A stretch of 64,000 nucleotides of DNA. Source: Melanocharis versteri. Taxonomy: Eukaryota > Chordata > Aves > Passeriformes > Melanocharitidae. Shown here piece by piece: positions 50,756 to 61,800 of this stretch (positions within the stretch are counted from its first letter, which is position 1; each line of letters starts with the position of its first letter). Position numbers and translations under genes: made by a program. Location of the stretch: positions 297,347 to 361,346 of the forward strand of contig VZTG01005159.1 of the NCBI GenBank assembly GCA_013397845.1, given 5' to 3'. The notes below the pieces were generated by a model. It saw only the letters and a list, made by a program, of their open reading frames with translations, had not been told where the DNA came from and searched no databases.

Positions 50756-51831
50756 CAAGATGACTGTGTGAATAAATAATGCTCGAGTGAGAAAAATACT
50801 GTAAAATTGATCTTCTGGACCTTTGGGAATTGGAATGATTGTTACATTGGATTGTTAATTATGGAACTCTGTTGCAGAGTTCTGTCTTCAAATAAATTTT
50901 CATCAATTGTAATTTTTCAAGACAAATGAAACAGCAATTTATGACCTTTTCAGATTAATTGATCTACCTATTTATCAACTATTCCCTGTGCTCGGTAAAC
51001 ATTCAAATGATGTCTTCTGAATGAAAAAAAGAACAATAGTTCTGTTAAATAAAGGAGGATGCAGCAGTGAGATAAAGAAGATGTTGCTTTTAAATGGTGA
51101 TTGTATGACCAGTGCAGCCTCAGGCACCAAGCTCCAGGTGGGAATTACGGATCCAAACAGGAGGGGATGGATAATGTTGAGGCTCAGGGGCGAAGAAACC
51201 TCCCTTTCCTGCTGGCTCAACTGGTTAGACAATTTTGCAGTGGTATTCATGACCTCCCCTGTGCTTTCTACAGGGAACTCATCACCCAAGTTACTGAAAT
51301 TCCACAATAGGAATGTTCTCCCCAAATGGGAATAAACATACAACACGGAATTTTGGACAGTTTTCCAAGCGTGTTAATTTCCCTGCTCTTTAGAGGGGAA
51401 AGAAAAAAAGTTAATTCTTTTGAAGTTGACTTGTTTGTTTTTCCTTGCGAAAAGCCAGAAAAATAGAGAAAAATGGCAGCTCTAACTAGCATTGAGTAAA
51501 GCAGGATGATTACCATTTTTCAATATCTAGATAATGAAATATTTCTTTGGGAACAAGTGTACCAGCACTGGCAAAACACAACGTGCTTGCTAACACCGTG
51601 GAAGGTCACCACCACCCTGCTGCAACCGCTGAGTTGTGGTATTATTTTAATTGAGTTTTGCCCACTGATCTGCGTGATCAATTCACAGAACATGCCAGAG
51701 AACGTGTGGCTTTGACTCCGAACCAGACTCCCCACACAGCACAATTAAAGCTTGCCTTAATCCCAGTGCAGGACACGGGATTTTGAGACAGCTCATGGAC
51801 AGACACAGCCGGGCACTCGACACCGAATAGC

Positions 51832-51897
51832 TGCAGTCAATTATTCGGTATTTGTGTTTAAGGTTGCAGTCAATTATTCCATATTTGTGTTTAAGGT
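51832..51897. repeat. Two 33-bp tandem copies
   Basis: TGCAGTCAATTATTCGGTAT, continuing TTGTGTTTAAGGT, occupies 51,832-51,864 and is followed with no spacer by a second copy at 51,865-51,897. They differ by only two bases (CGG against CCA within the unit). Such near identity suggests a recent duplication, possibly variable between individuals. Confidence 0.95.
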
Positions 51898-53029
51898 GCA
51901 CAGAGGAAAGCAGTGCAGGCCTGTGTGATTTGGCCAAACACAGATTTGGTCATGGAGTTCAGAACTGAGACATTGAAAAGGTGAATTATTTGTGCACTTT
52001 ATTTTCTCCAGTTTTTTGCCACTGTCTCATATGAAGTGATTGATGTGCAGAACTCACATATAAGAAGAAAAATATTTGCCTTTGCTTTGGATTCATCTTT
52101 GGAAATTGAATAGCAACCCCACATTCACTTTTCCATGTCCACAGCAGCCCAGGCTGTAGCCAGTTCCTCCTTCTGTCTTTCATTTCTCTGTTGCACAATG
52201 AAATTTCTATTTTTTGTGCCCCTGTTTTTCTGGGGCTTTTGATCATGTTGAGTTATTTCAGACGGAGATGTTCAGCAGGAGTATTGGAGGGCTTGTTTCA
52301 GGTAAAAAAGTGTGTTTATGAATCTGACTTTGGACCATCAAGGGCAAGATTCTTTGCATGAAACCTTTAGACAATTATTTTATATTTCTATAACTGGTTT
52401 TAACTTCTATAAACAGAATTGTAAAAAAAAAAAAAGTGGTTGGGGTTGGTTTTTTTTAGATTTTTTTCTTAAATCTTCTGCAAGCTGGCACTAAAAAACA
52501 ATGCTTTACTTTCCAGCATTTCTGACTTGATTTTGCGTGTCAGCATTGCAGTGTTTGCCATGTTTCTGCAGTTGAGTCATTCTTTGACTTATTTGTGAGC
52601 ATTCTGTCGACTGCAGAAATAGATCCTTTGATAGTAATAACACCCATGTATGCATATGTTAAGGGCTAAAAGTGAATTATTTTTCCTGGTACATTTTTAT
52701 GTACATTTAAAACAGATTTTGTCCTCTGAATTGAAGGTGCCTTAACAGGAAAGATGCAGCGAATATTCATCGATTCATCTTCTGGTTTCTTTGTTTCCTA
52801 CAGCTTTGCCTTGTAAATGTGGGACGTAACTTTTGGTTCTCTATGTAATTAATGAATAAATGATGTCAAGTAATTCGCTGAGTTGAGACCCTCAAAGACA
52901 GGGTTTCTTAACAATAGGAATTTCTTAAATTATATGGCCACTATTCGTAAGTAGAGATAGAAGTGCGGGTGAGAATAGAGGAGATGAAGAATTCTTTGTT
53001 AGGGAATAGCTACGAATAATGAGATAACG

Positions 53030-53370
53030 CTATCTGATGGCTTCGAGGGTTGCTGTGTTAATCTGTGTCCCTCCGAGACAGGGGTTTTGTGTCTCCCAAG
53101 GCGAGCAGCGATCTGATCGGGAAACTTTGCAGGAACAGCAGAAACAACACCTCACCCAGGCAGTAGCATGTACTCGGTGAAAACGTGCAGAGAGCCGAAG
53201 CTCTGGCTCTCCGGGCAGCTGGGAAAAGCTCGGGATGAAAGGTGTGTGCAAGGTAAGGCAATGCATCATCAGCTCGCTCCTGAAGAGCCTCTGTCGGGGT
53301 TCGTGAGCGGTGCCACGAGCCCACAGCTATTCCAGCAGGGAATACTGGCAGTCTGCAAGCCCACCAGCGC
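53030..53370. promoter_or_regulatory. Weak CpG-rich patch, possible promoter
   Basis: About 16 CpG dinucleotides fall within roughly 340 bases of about 50-55% GC, far denser than in most of the window. No TATA box is evident. At 53,253 a strong donor (CAAG then GTAAGG) follows an ATG at 53,168 that has an A at -3, so a first exon on the plus strand is possible. Promoter function is inference. Confidence 0.3.
53168..53252 (+). other. Candidate first coding exon of a small spliced transcript
   Basis: From the ATG at 53,168 the frame reads MYSVKTCREPKLWLSGQLGK onward for 28 codons and leaves one base (G) at the donor GTAAGG at 53,253. Joining to the acceptor before 54,255 keeps the frame open for 24 more codons before a TGA. 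The 52-residue product is not one I recognise. It may be a lncRNA frame or chance. Confidence 0.15.
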
Positions 53371-54254
53371 AATGTGACAGATTTAAACAGGAATGTAAAG
53401 CGTTTTCTCTCAAAATCCACCTCGTGTGAGGTGGAAAATACGAAGGTATCAAATATTTTAACTGCTAAAAGCTCTAGGGAGCCGGTGTTCCTAGGCAGGC
53501 TTTTTGTGTATCGATGGTTCAGACAAAGGAAAACCAGAACGGACAGGTTTAGCTTGGAGACTTGGAAATAATTATATTCCAACCAGTCTTAAGAAGGAAC
53601 ATAGAGAGTGTATTAACAATGGATCATGACATAGATTCTGGCACTTAGATGTAACTGCTCATGTAAATTACCAGAAGCAGGTTTTGTGATCCTCTAAGTT
53701 TTGTATAGTCATTCACAGCTCATTAAACCTTCAGCAGTGCTGTCATTCACTAAACACAAAGGTAGCTTGGGAACTGCATAATTGAAGTGTTTTAGGCAGA
53801 CTGCTGTAGCTAAATTTCTAAACAGTAACCACTTTACCTGCGGTTTTGTGGAGTAAGGGGTAGTGCAGATAATGGATAGGATCCCAGGGCGCCCCAGGAG
53901 CTTTGGCCTTTTATTGAACCTGGTAGACCTTCCCAAAGTTTGAGCCTTTGATGTCAAAGTATTCTGGTTACTGAAACAAACTGTGGTCCTGCTAAGGCTT
54001 AGATTAATATCAAAAGCGAATTATCAGAATATGAGATTGTGGTCATTTGGCAGCAAAGTTAAAAGCAGGTGAGTATGGGGGGACTCTTGGTGATATACTG
54101 ATAACATCTGAGCCTGTGCTCAAACACAGCGTGGAATTTATAGTAAGGAACAATTTAGCTGCCAGAACAAGCAAACTATATTTAGATCATTTATTTTGTA
54201 CCAAAATCTTAATTAACCAGGAAAATTCCTTCTCCTGTCTGCCTTGCTTCTCAG

Positions 54255-54414
54255 CTGCCGACCAGGTCGCGCTGGAGAGCCTCGCCCACCCGACACAAAT
54301 CACCCTGCCGATCCCGTCCCCGAAATGAGCACCAGAATTAAAGACCACTGCCTCGTTCCAGGAGCACTTCCTTGGGAAACAAGGATGGATGACAGGACAC
54401 TGATCCCCAGCGAG
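54255..54414 (+). other. Exon-like 160-nt segment with very good splice signals
   Basis: The acceptor side is a long pyrimidine tract (54,226-54,250) ending in TCAG. The donor is GCGAG followed by GTGAGA. The segment carries about 11 CpGs. One frame is open across the whole segment and includes an internal ATG. Another, starting at 54,257, reads ADQVALESLAHPTQITLPIP and then stops shortly after. This is the best exon candidate in the window by splice signals. No protein family is recognised. Confidence 0.3.
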
Positions 54415-56040
54415 GTGAGAAGCGGCCACAGACAGCCCCACATCCTGTGAGTCGGATGCTTTAGAGAGGTGTCAGCACCGCACCTTCACACTGCAGAGCC
54501 ACGCGTGTTCTTGACCTGGGAGGGGTCTAACGCAGCTAACTTAAGGATTTTTGTCCCGAATCCTTTTGTGCTTGTCTGACAGAAAATGCAGATGTCATGT
54601 GTTTGATGAAACCCTAAAACCAGCTGCCTTATTCCACGTTGCCTCACCCCCATTGTTCCTACAATCCTTCACTACAGCTCTGACAAATGGAATAGGGCAA
54701 AATGCTACAAGTTTTCAAGGACTTTATCTCCTCCCCATTCAGTCCCATTTCTTGGTCCCTTGATTGCCTTTGTTGCATAAATACGAACTCAGTGATAACC
54801 TCTCTTTTGGTTTGAACTAATTAGTTTCCTCTCCGAGCTGTCTCTAGCTCAGGTGTGGTTCTGGGAATCCCTCATTGCAGTGACATCTCCATCGAGCCCT
54901 GCGGAGGAGCCTGTCCCCTGTCCGGACCATGATGTGACAATCTGCCCACTCCCAGGGAGCTCCCGTGCCCTGCAGCTGCACAAAGAAACCTGTGGGGCAT
55001 CGGTGCCTTTATTCAGGTGGGCTGCAGCTCTCACATCGTATCAGTACTCATCAAAGAAACCCCACAAAACCCCAGGTGAGAGGATGGGAGCCCAGGGTGT
55101 GAGGCTCTGAGGAATCCGGGGCCGCTCACACGAGCTGTCTGCAGTTCATTCCCTGGACAGGAACACAATCAGCACAGCACACAGAACTGGGTGAGTTTCT
55201 TACGTGCAAGGTCCAGGCTAAAAATACTCTTTCTATGCGTGGTTACTGGCTGTGGTCACAGATGGAATGACGGGTTTTTCCTTTCATCAGGAGAGCATAT
55301 GTTTGTGTTCCTGAGCTTTCTGCCCCTGACCTCCTCTCACTCCCGTTGCAGCAGGTTCTGTGTGCGCCTCATGTGCGCTGAGGTGTCCCCAGAATGTTTT
55401 TGTCCTCCAGGCTTTGCTTGGTTTTACCTACCGTGGTCGTGTGATTTAAGCACCTAAATTTCCGAATTCCCTGTCTGCTTCTTCCCTGGATCTACGATGA
55501 TGCTGCTGTTCAGAAGGAGTTTTGCTCTCCCTCGCAGCATCGGCCTGAGGAGGATCTGGAGCAGCTTGGCAGAAAGCAAACAAGGCTGAATAAAAATGGT
55601 TGTAACCACGAATATTCGAGCTCAGTGGCCGCTCCAGGATCAGAGGCAGCACCAGAGGAAGGGTGGGAGGGCAGGAGCGTCGGTGCCAAAATCAAGGTGA
55701 CAGTGACAGCCCATGGCTTGGGCAGACGAAGCTTTGTGCAGCCGTGGGCTCAGGGGTTGGAAAAAACGAGTTAGGGGCTTCTGGAAGAGAAATCCTTCTC
55801 CCTAAAGAATTCCACATCTATTCAGCATGCCTTTCCTCGCGTTATTTGGGATATATGTATCCAAAAATACTTCCTCGTGTTTGGAACAGCATTTTGGAAA
55901 GTTTTTGGTGTGTGAACAAAGCAGGGCACACTCCAGCAGTGCTGCTCAGTGCTTTAATTCTGAATTTAGCGCTAATGATAAAATCTTTCTTTCCTAACTC
56001 CAAGCAGGTTTTTTCTATGTGAGAATGTCCTTGTTTTCCA
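54415..56040. other. GC- and CpG-elevated non-coding stretch
   Basis: CpG and G+C remain above the window background to about 55.8 kb, notably at 54,840-55,150 and 55,440-55,760. Donor-like sequences occur at about 55,075 (CCCCAG then GTGAGA) and 55,190 (CTGG then GTGAGT). No gene can be named. The stretch may be transcribed together with the 53-54.4 kb segments. Confidence 0.4.
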
Positions 56041-56480
56041 TTGCTAGTCAATGCAGTGTATTGTTTGCCTAATTAATGTAATTATTGCTAATTATGTAAT
56101 TACTGTAAATACGTGTAATCAATGATTCTAATTTGTAATTATAGAATTTTGATGTTTATTTGTGCAAAAGTGCTTACAAAACTTAGAAGAAAAATTGGTC
56201 ATATACAGCAGGTAATTTAAAAAATTTGTAGGAACGAAATTGCACTTTTTTTTTGCCAACTGCCAAAAAAAATTAGTTCTCATTATTTACTAATTGGGCA
56301 TGCTTTTTTTTTTTTATAATAAATGGTAATAATTACATTACAGAAGCCTAAAACTAATTTTCTCCCCTCTTATGTTATAGCTTAAATGAGTTAGCAAAAT
56401 ATTGGATTAGTAGAGTGTAGGTGCCAAATTTAACCTGTAATTACAGGAGCCACTTGAAGTGAAATTACAGCACAAAAATT
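56040..56480. promoter_or_regulatory. Dense TAATTA/ATTA cluster, candidate enhancer
   Basis: Between about 56,070 and 56,145 the homeodomain core occurs repeatedly: CCTAATTAATGTAATTATTG, GCTAATTATGTAATTACTG, GTGTAATCAATG and TTTGTAATTATAG. More cores follow near 56,325 and 56,435 (CCTGTAATTACAGG, a 14-bp palindrome). Poly-T runs lie at 56,247-56,255 and 56,307-56,316. Confidence 0.35.
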
Positions 56481-59280
56481 CTAACCAAAAAAAGATAAAA
56501 ATGCTTTTGCTAAACTCCTTTTTCCCCATCCCACTATAGGAAGTAGGTTATTTACAGAGAACTGGCTATTGCTTTCAATGCAGACATAAAGCTTCTGCTA
56601 GGGAGAGTGTAATTACCCAGTGGAGAAAAAAAGTCAGATGGAAATTAGCTTCTTACCATCTGCATATCATGAAATACTTGGCCTATTTGCATATTCTCAG
56701 TTCTCCTCCTTCCCCATCCATGGAAACCAGAGGAATTCCTGCAGCCTTAAAACTCTGCTCGGGTCTCTTCAAGCGGAGATCAATAGCTTTGGGTTTCAGT
56801 CCAATTTTTGTTTATTTTTATTATAGCTGCTGGTTGCTGATATTTATATCCTCTTATTTTGTCAGAGAGAATCTGTTCTGGTGCTATGCAAATCGTTTGC
56901 TTTTTTTATCTGGTAACCAAACTGGAACTTAAAGAAACCTCATCAAATCCATCCTCGCTGCATTTTCCATTTCCAAGTAATAAACAAGAAACACTCAAAA
57001 ATTCCTTTTTGGGGGAAGTTCATTCAGGTTTGCCGGGTAGAGAAAGGCCTCAGAAAGTCAGGGAGGTTTGGAGCTTCAAAATGATGGATGATGGGAGCAT
57101 CTTCCATGCAAGCTTTCCCTTAAGTGTCCACATAGAGACCGACAGGTTGTTCCCACTGAGGGTTCTTTGATCTCATCCGTCCGAGCTCTTAATGCTTTCT
57201 AAAACATTTTAGGGCTGGAAAGTTGGGGTTTATCAGTGCAGGTTTTGGGCTTTGGCTAATCTGCTTTCTGCAGTGAGCCATGATTTGTCATTTTGCTCCC
57301 TACCTGATGTAGAAGTGGTTTTTATACAAGGATAAATTTGGTAAGTGCGTCTATTTGTGACTTCTAGTGATGAAATGCACAGTAGTTTATCCGTGGTTTA
57401 GTGGATTACAAACCTGAGGTCTTTTGAGTCTTGCCTCAGAGATGATGGCCCTGGTCTTTAGCTTGGAGCAGAACATTTCTTCTGGATTTTATGTGAAGTT
57501 TCCTGTTACCCACACAAAGCTTAAAACCCCCCAACCTTATAAACATCTTCATTAAATGGTGCCTGGAAGCAGTGACTTCCATGTGTTAATTATGTATTAT
57601 ATTAAAAAAAAATCTGTTTTAATAATTACTTCCCAGTTTTCATTAGCTCTCAGATCATTTATGATGAGATGGTGAATTTTGATTAACATAATTCATTATC
57701 TGTTATATACCTGTCATATCTTTTCTTGAATCAATGCATGGAACATGACTTTTTTTTATATAACTTCTTGTTGAAAAACTATGTCATTAGTTTGATTGAT
57801 TAATTTAAAGGACGGTATTATAGTCTAAAAAATCAAATTACAAAGTCTGAACAGCATTGGTGTGGTAAGCATGGACGTGATTTCTAAATCCTTAGCATCT
57901 CATTTTTGTGATTTGACCAAAATGTTGAAATATTTAATATCTCTAAATACCAGAGATTGATCAAATGACCTTGTAATATACTCTCGGTAGATTTTTGTGA
58001 GAAAGAAGTGAAGCTGAAAGTGCTGTTAAACATCTCCAGCCGGTGTTTTTCATGCAGATTGATAAGGCCAGCTCTGAGCTCACCCTTAGCCGCTCGTGAG
58101 GCTGCAAAACTGTGTGACAAAACAAAGCTGCAGCTCTGGGCTTCCCTTTATTCTGCCCTGCTGGGACGTGCTTCTACACAGAACCGTGGGCTAGAAAAGA
58201 GTTACTCTTAATATCTGGGTTTTGAACATGGAAACAGAATGATTTCATTGTTAACAAAATGTACGTAGCGCTGTGCATTTACATAAGAGTTTATAAACAT
58301 TGACATGCTTCCTGCCCTGAAGAGATGAAGGAAGGAAAAGAACTTAATCTTTTTGATTTTTTTTTTTAAAGTGGGTCAGTGCCAGAGGTGCACTAATTAC
58401 AGAACAGCCATTGGCTAGAGAGCTGATGTATTATTTTGTAGAAATCTTAGTATCTCACATTTCTTATCTCCCATCAATATATTGCAATTGTTTCAGGGTG
58501 AATGGTAAGTCAGAAATATTTTTCTTGAACATTTTGTCTTCATCCAGTTTGCCTCCATCACAAGCTGCTGTCTCTTACAGTTTTCTTGATGGTTGTGTTT
58601 GCATTTCCTCTCTCTGTTACCACAGTTCAGAAACGCTCTGGAAATAAGACATATTTTTGAAAAGATCAAAGCGTATAATTTTTCTTTTTGTAGTTTTGGA
58701 CGAAAACGTGATTGTAGCACAGTATCAGAGCATGGAGTGTAACGTGTTAAAGGGTTTGAAACCGGCAAGCACAGCCAATATTCATCTGTGTTTAAGCCCA
58801 AAAGGACAAAATTTGCTAGGAGTTACATTTTTATAAATGCAAGGCTTTCCTGTGCAATCAGCAGAACATCAATGCAAAGTGGCAGTAAATGGGAGGAGGA
58901 TTCGTGGGGAAATGTCTTCTGAGCTGCCTCACCAAACCCATCAGGCTCAGCTTTTCCAGCTGCTTCAGGCAGCTTTCCATGAACCGTGCGTGTGACACCC
59001 AAGATGACCAGAAATCTGTGGCTGCAAGGGGGCAGGGAGTTTCTGCTGCTGCACTGTGCTTGTAAAAGTGACCAGCAGCACTTTTGGGATGGACTGAGCC
59101 AGGCAAGGAGAGGCAGCCTGGGTGTCCCTCACCCACGAGGAACCTGGGGCAGCCTGCTGACCCAGGGACAGCCAAGGCTCAGCTGAAGGGGCTGATGCAC
59201 CTACAGAGCCTGTTAATCAAGTGAGCATGGAAAATACAGCCAAAGGTAAACAGAAGTTGTTAGCGTAGAAACACATAATC
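56480..59280. other. Non-coding stretch, no gene called
   Basis: AT-rich sequence with short chance frames (up to 105 codons). A further ATTA-rich patch occupies about 57,580-57,800. A segment at about 58,860-59,210 is GC-richer and includes a CTCF-like GCAAGGGGGCAG near 59,027, too weak to call. Nothing else is recognisable. Confidence 0.6.
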
Positions 59281-59284
59281 ACGG

Positions 59285-59600
59285 TATGATTATATGCAGG
59301 TGCTTTTATTGAAGAGCTCTGGGAATCAGGGGTACAAACCCAAATCTGACTCCGACATGGGTTTGCAATGGATACATTTTTATACTCTTTCCTTACATAA
59401 CTGTTGTATAGTCATATGTTAATCATTGTCTTAATATTGTTCTATTGTGTATATTGATTTCACCCGAGCATGAGTTTTAAGCCCCCTTCCCACCGCATTT
59501 CTCATGATTGTTGTTCCTTTCTCATGATTCTCTTTTGTGATTAAACAATTGTTTCTTAATCATATTTACTTACTAACCAATTATTGCATTTAAGTTTATC
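59285..59600 (-). mobile_element. Probable solo LTR, minus strand, edges uncertain
   Basis: On the minus strand a TATA box (AGTATAAAAATG, about 59,376-59,387) is followed some 70 bases later by AATAAA (59,305-59,310), the spacing of an LTR U3-R boundary and polyadenylation signal. The neighbouring T-, C- and A-rich words suit an LTR U3 region. I could not find a convincing target-site duplication or canonical TG/CA ends, so the limits are approximate and the element may be truncated. Confidence 0.5.
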
Positions 59601-60655
59601 ATGTACCGTACAGGTGAATACGCAAGTGCAGTTTCACATGATCTTAGTAAAGACAATGCCCACTCCCGTTCCCAAGGCCTACTTTAGCTACTACAATTTT
59701 AGAAACATTTTAACCCTATGCTATCAAAGTGACAGACAGGATCTCGTGAAACGTGTGTTGATCTTGCTGGAGTCTTTGCCTTTCCATATTCCTCCCAAGG
59801 AGTACGGGCTGTGCTGCTCTCAGCCTGCCTGTAAATGTGCTCAGAGTGTAAATGCAGTTACAACCTGGGCAGAAAGGCTGTTAACGCCAAAATCTTATGA
59901 GCTGAAACCTCCAATTGCTCTCAAATACTTCGAGAGGCTTAGATAAATGGTATATTAGCAATTTATCAGATGGTGTTTAATCCCACAGCTTTCAGACCAG
60001 ACGGGTCTGGTGGAGGGAAGGAGGAGGCCAAGCCCAGTCTCTGAAGGAAGCAAGAACCTCATGGCTGGTGAGCAAAAGTCATTCTCATAAACTAAAAGTG
60101 CAATGTTATTTGCATGGTCAGCAGGGAAAAACGGGGATGAAACATTCAGCTTTCAGGAAAACACTCTTTGGCCATAGACTGATAAAATTGCAAGAGGCTG
60201 GAAACAATAAAGAATGAATGGGATGCACCATTATATTTATGCTCTAGGAACAGTAAACGGTAGAGTTTTGAATGCTTAGTTGTTAGTGTGAAATTATGCA
60301 ACTATTAAATGTCTTAATTTGCATAATTTTTCTCTCATCCCAGCCCAGTTTTGAGCACTTCTTCATCTGTCCATTTAGAGATAATGTGAGTTTTGATTAC
60401 CCTTGAGCCTGAAGGGAGGGGTAGTACTCAGAGCATGCAAACAGCCCTGCAGAATCCCCTCTTCCTGCACAAACAGAGCAGCAAAACCAGAAATGCCTTT
60501 GTAGGCAGGGCCATTGCCACCCAGGTGTCTCTGGAAGGACAAACATCCAAAATTCATGTCACACACAGCAGGGTAAAAGTAAGACTTTGCAGGTCAGGGT
60601 GGCATTTGGCAAGCTGGTAATCAAAATTTCGATTTTTAGGTCGTATAAAATCAAA

Positions 60656-60677
60656 TAATATTTTATATAAAATATTA
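60656..60677. repeat. Perfect 22-bp AT palindrome
   Basis: The bases around AATATTTTATATAAAATATT (60,657-60,676), plus one base on each side, read identically on both strands with no loop. It is pure A/T. Confidence 0.95.
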
Positions 60678-61099
60678 AATGGGAGCAATCAGAAGCACAA
60701 AGAAAACCTAGGAAAGGGAGGAGAGGATTGGACTATTTGATATTTTTACATAAGTTCATGTCCTGGAAGTGTTTTACCTGAGTGGGAATGTGCATACTTC
60801 CCTCTGAAATAATCCAAGTGCGTGCATGTAAACACTTGTTTTTCACCGTAGCCAACTGGATCTGAAGGGGTGTTGTGGTTGGATTCAGGATTTGAAATAA
60901 TCCTTTGGGAAGTCAGTTCCTGCGTGGACAAGATTAATAATATTACTCAGGTTGTAACAAGCACAGATCCTTTCCCAGCTCCAGGAAACACCAGAATAGT
61001 TTGATAGATAAAACACACATATTCATTTCAGTGGAACTTAAACAAGGAATCTCTTCTGTGTATCTTTAAACTACAAAAGCACACAGAACCGCACACAGC

Positions 61100-61800
61100 A
61101 TCCTTGCAGATAGCCTTTTTCTAGTGTTTAAGAGTGTTAAAGCATCTCATACTGAGCCTGCAACTTAAGAACTTGTACAAGTCAACAGCTGTGACCTCGG
61201 CCAAGCAGGCAACTGAGTTTTCAGATAGCAAGCTGTGCCTCATTCTTCCTTGGCCAGAGCTATGTATATTTAATTAGTGTCCTCTCACCTTCACACTACG
61301 TGTTTTCCCACTTGACGCTTCCTGGCATCAAAAGAATGTCCTTGAGAAAAAGTCAGGCCTATTGACTCCTGAGCATATTATTTGACTTGCTGTTCAAGTA
61401 GTCTGAAGAAAGAGCTGGAAATAATGAAAGACACTGCAATGTGGAGCTGCCTTAACTGACAGTGTCAGGTGGGTCGAAGCTATTGAACAGTTCCTATTAA
61501 ATTAGCTTACCTTCATCTCAGCTAGTTAAAGCTGGCATGCTGACAAATTAGTTGCTTTCTGTATATAAAAGAGGAGAGGCAGGATGAGGTTCCCATTTTG
61601 TAGCTTAGTGACAGTAGATATGTCACATCACAAGGTCAATAACAATCTGTCCATGGAAGAAATGTAAATGTGTGCCTGGTGTCAATACATCCTGGATTGG
61701 ATGGTGAAATATTCATTCCTATAGCAGATGAGCTCATTTGCACTAATAAAGACCACTTTATTCCAACCCAGTTAATTACAATGCCTTATATTGTCTGTTT
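61100..61800. promoter_or_regulatory. Long candidate conserved non-coding block
   Basis: About 700 bases of balanced, repeat-free sequence hold several recognisable site types: TTTAATTAGTG, AAATTAGCTTACC, ACAAATTAGTTGC, TATATAAAAG and GATGAGCTCATTTGC. The long frames of a gene are absent and the texture is unlike the simple-repeat-laden sequence around it. It is the strongest-looking enhancer-like block in the window, judged without alignment. Confidence 0.35.

Larger units (their letters stand above)
45655..52990. other. Non-coding stretch, no gene called
   Basis: Mixed AT-rich sequence. A CpG-bearing patch at about 49,320-49,790 ends in a 21-codon ATG-led frame joined to a good splice donor (see findings). 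TAAT-rich patches lie at about 48,600-48,750 and 50,020-50,190. The simple repeats and the 33-bp tandem copies are listed separately. Frames reach at most 134 codons and none is recognisable. Confidence 0.6.

Noticed and set aside
53058..53582. 174-codon minus-strand open frame
   Set aside because: It lies in the CpG-raised patch, where stop codons are rarer. No domain is seen, and plus-strand splice signals fit the region better.
59022..59040. CTCF-like motif GCAAGGGGGCAG
   Set aside because: Several core positions differ from the known CTCF motif. Occupancy cannot be judged from the sequence.
59584..59946. 120-codon plus-strand frame beside the 59-kb LTR
   Set aside because: It resembles no retroviral protein, and it starts within the putative LTR edge on the opposite strand.
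60880..60915. CR1-like words (GTGGTTGGATTCAGG)
   Set aside because: Only a few words match, and the following sequence does not continue like CR1.
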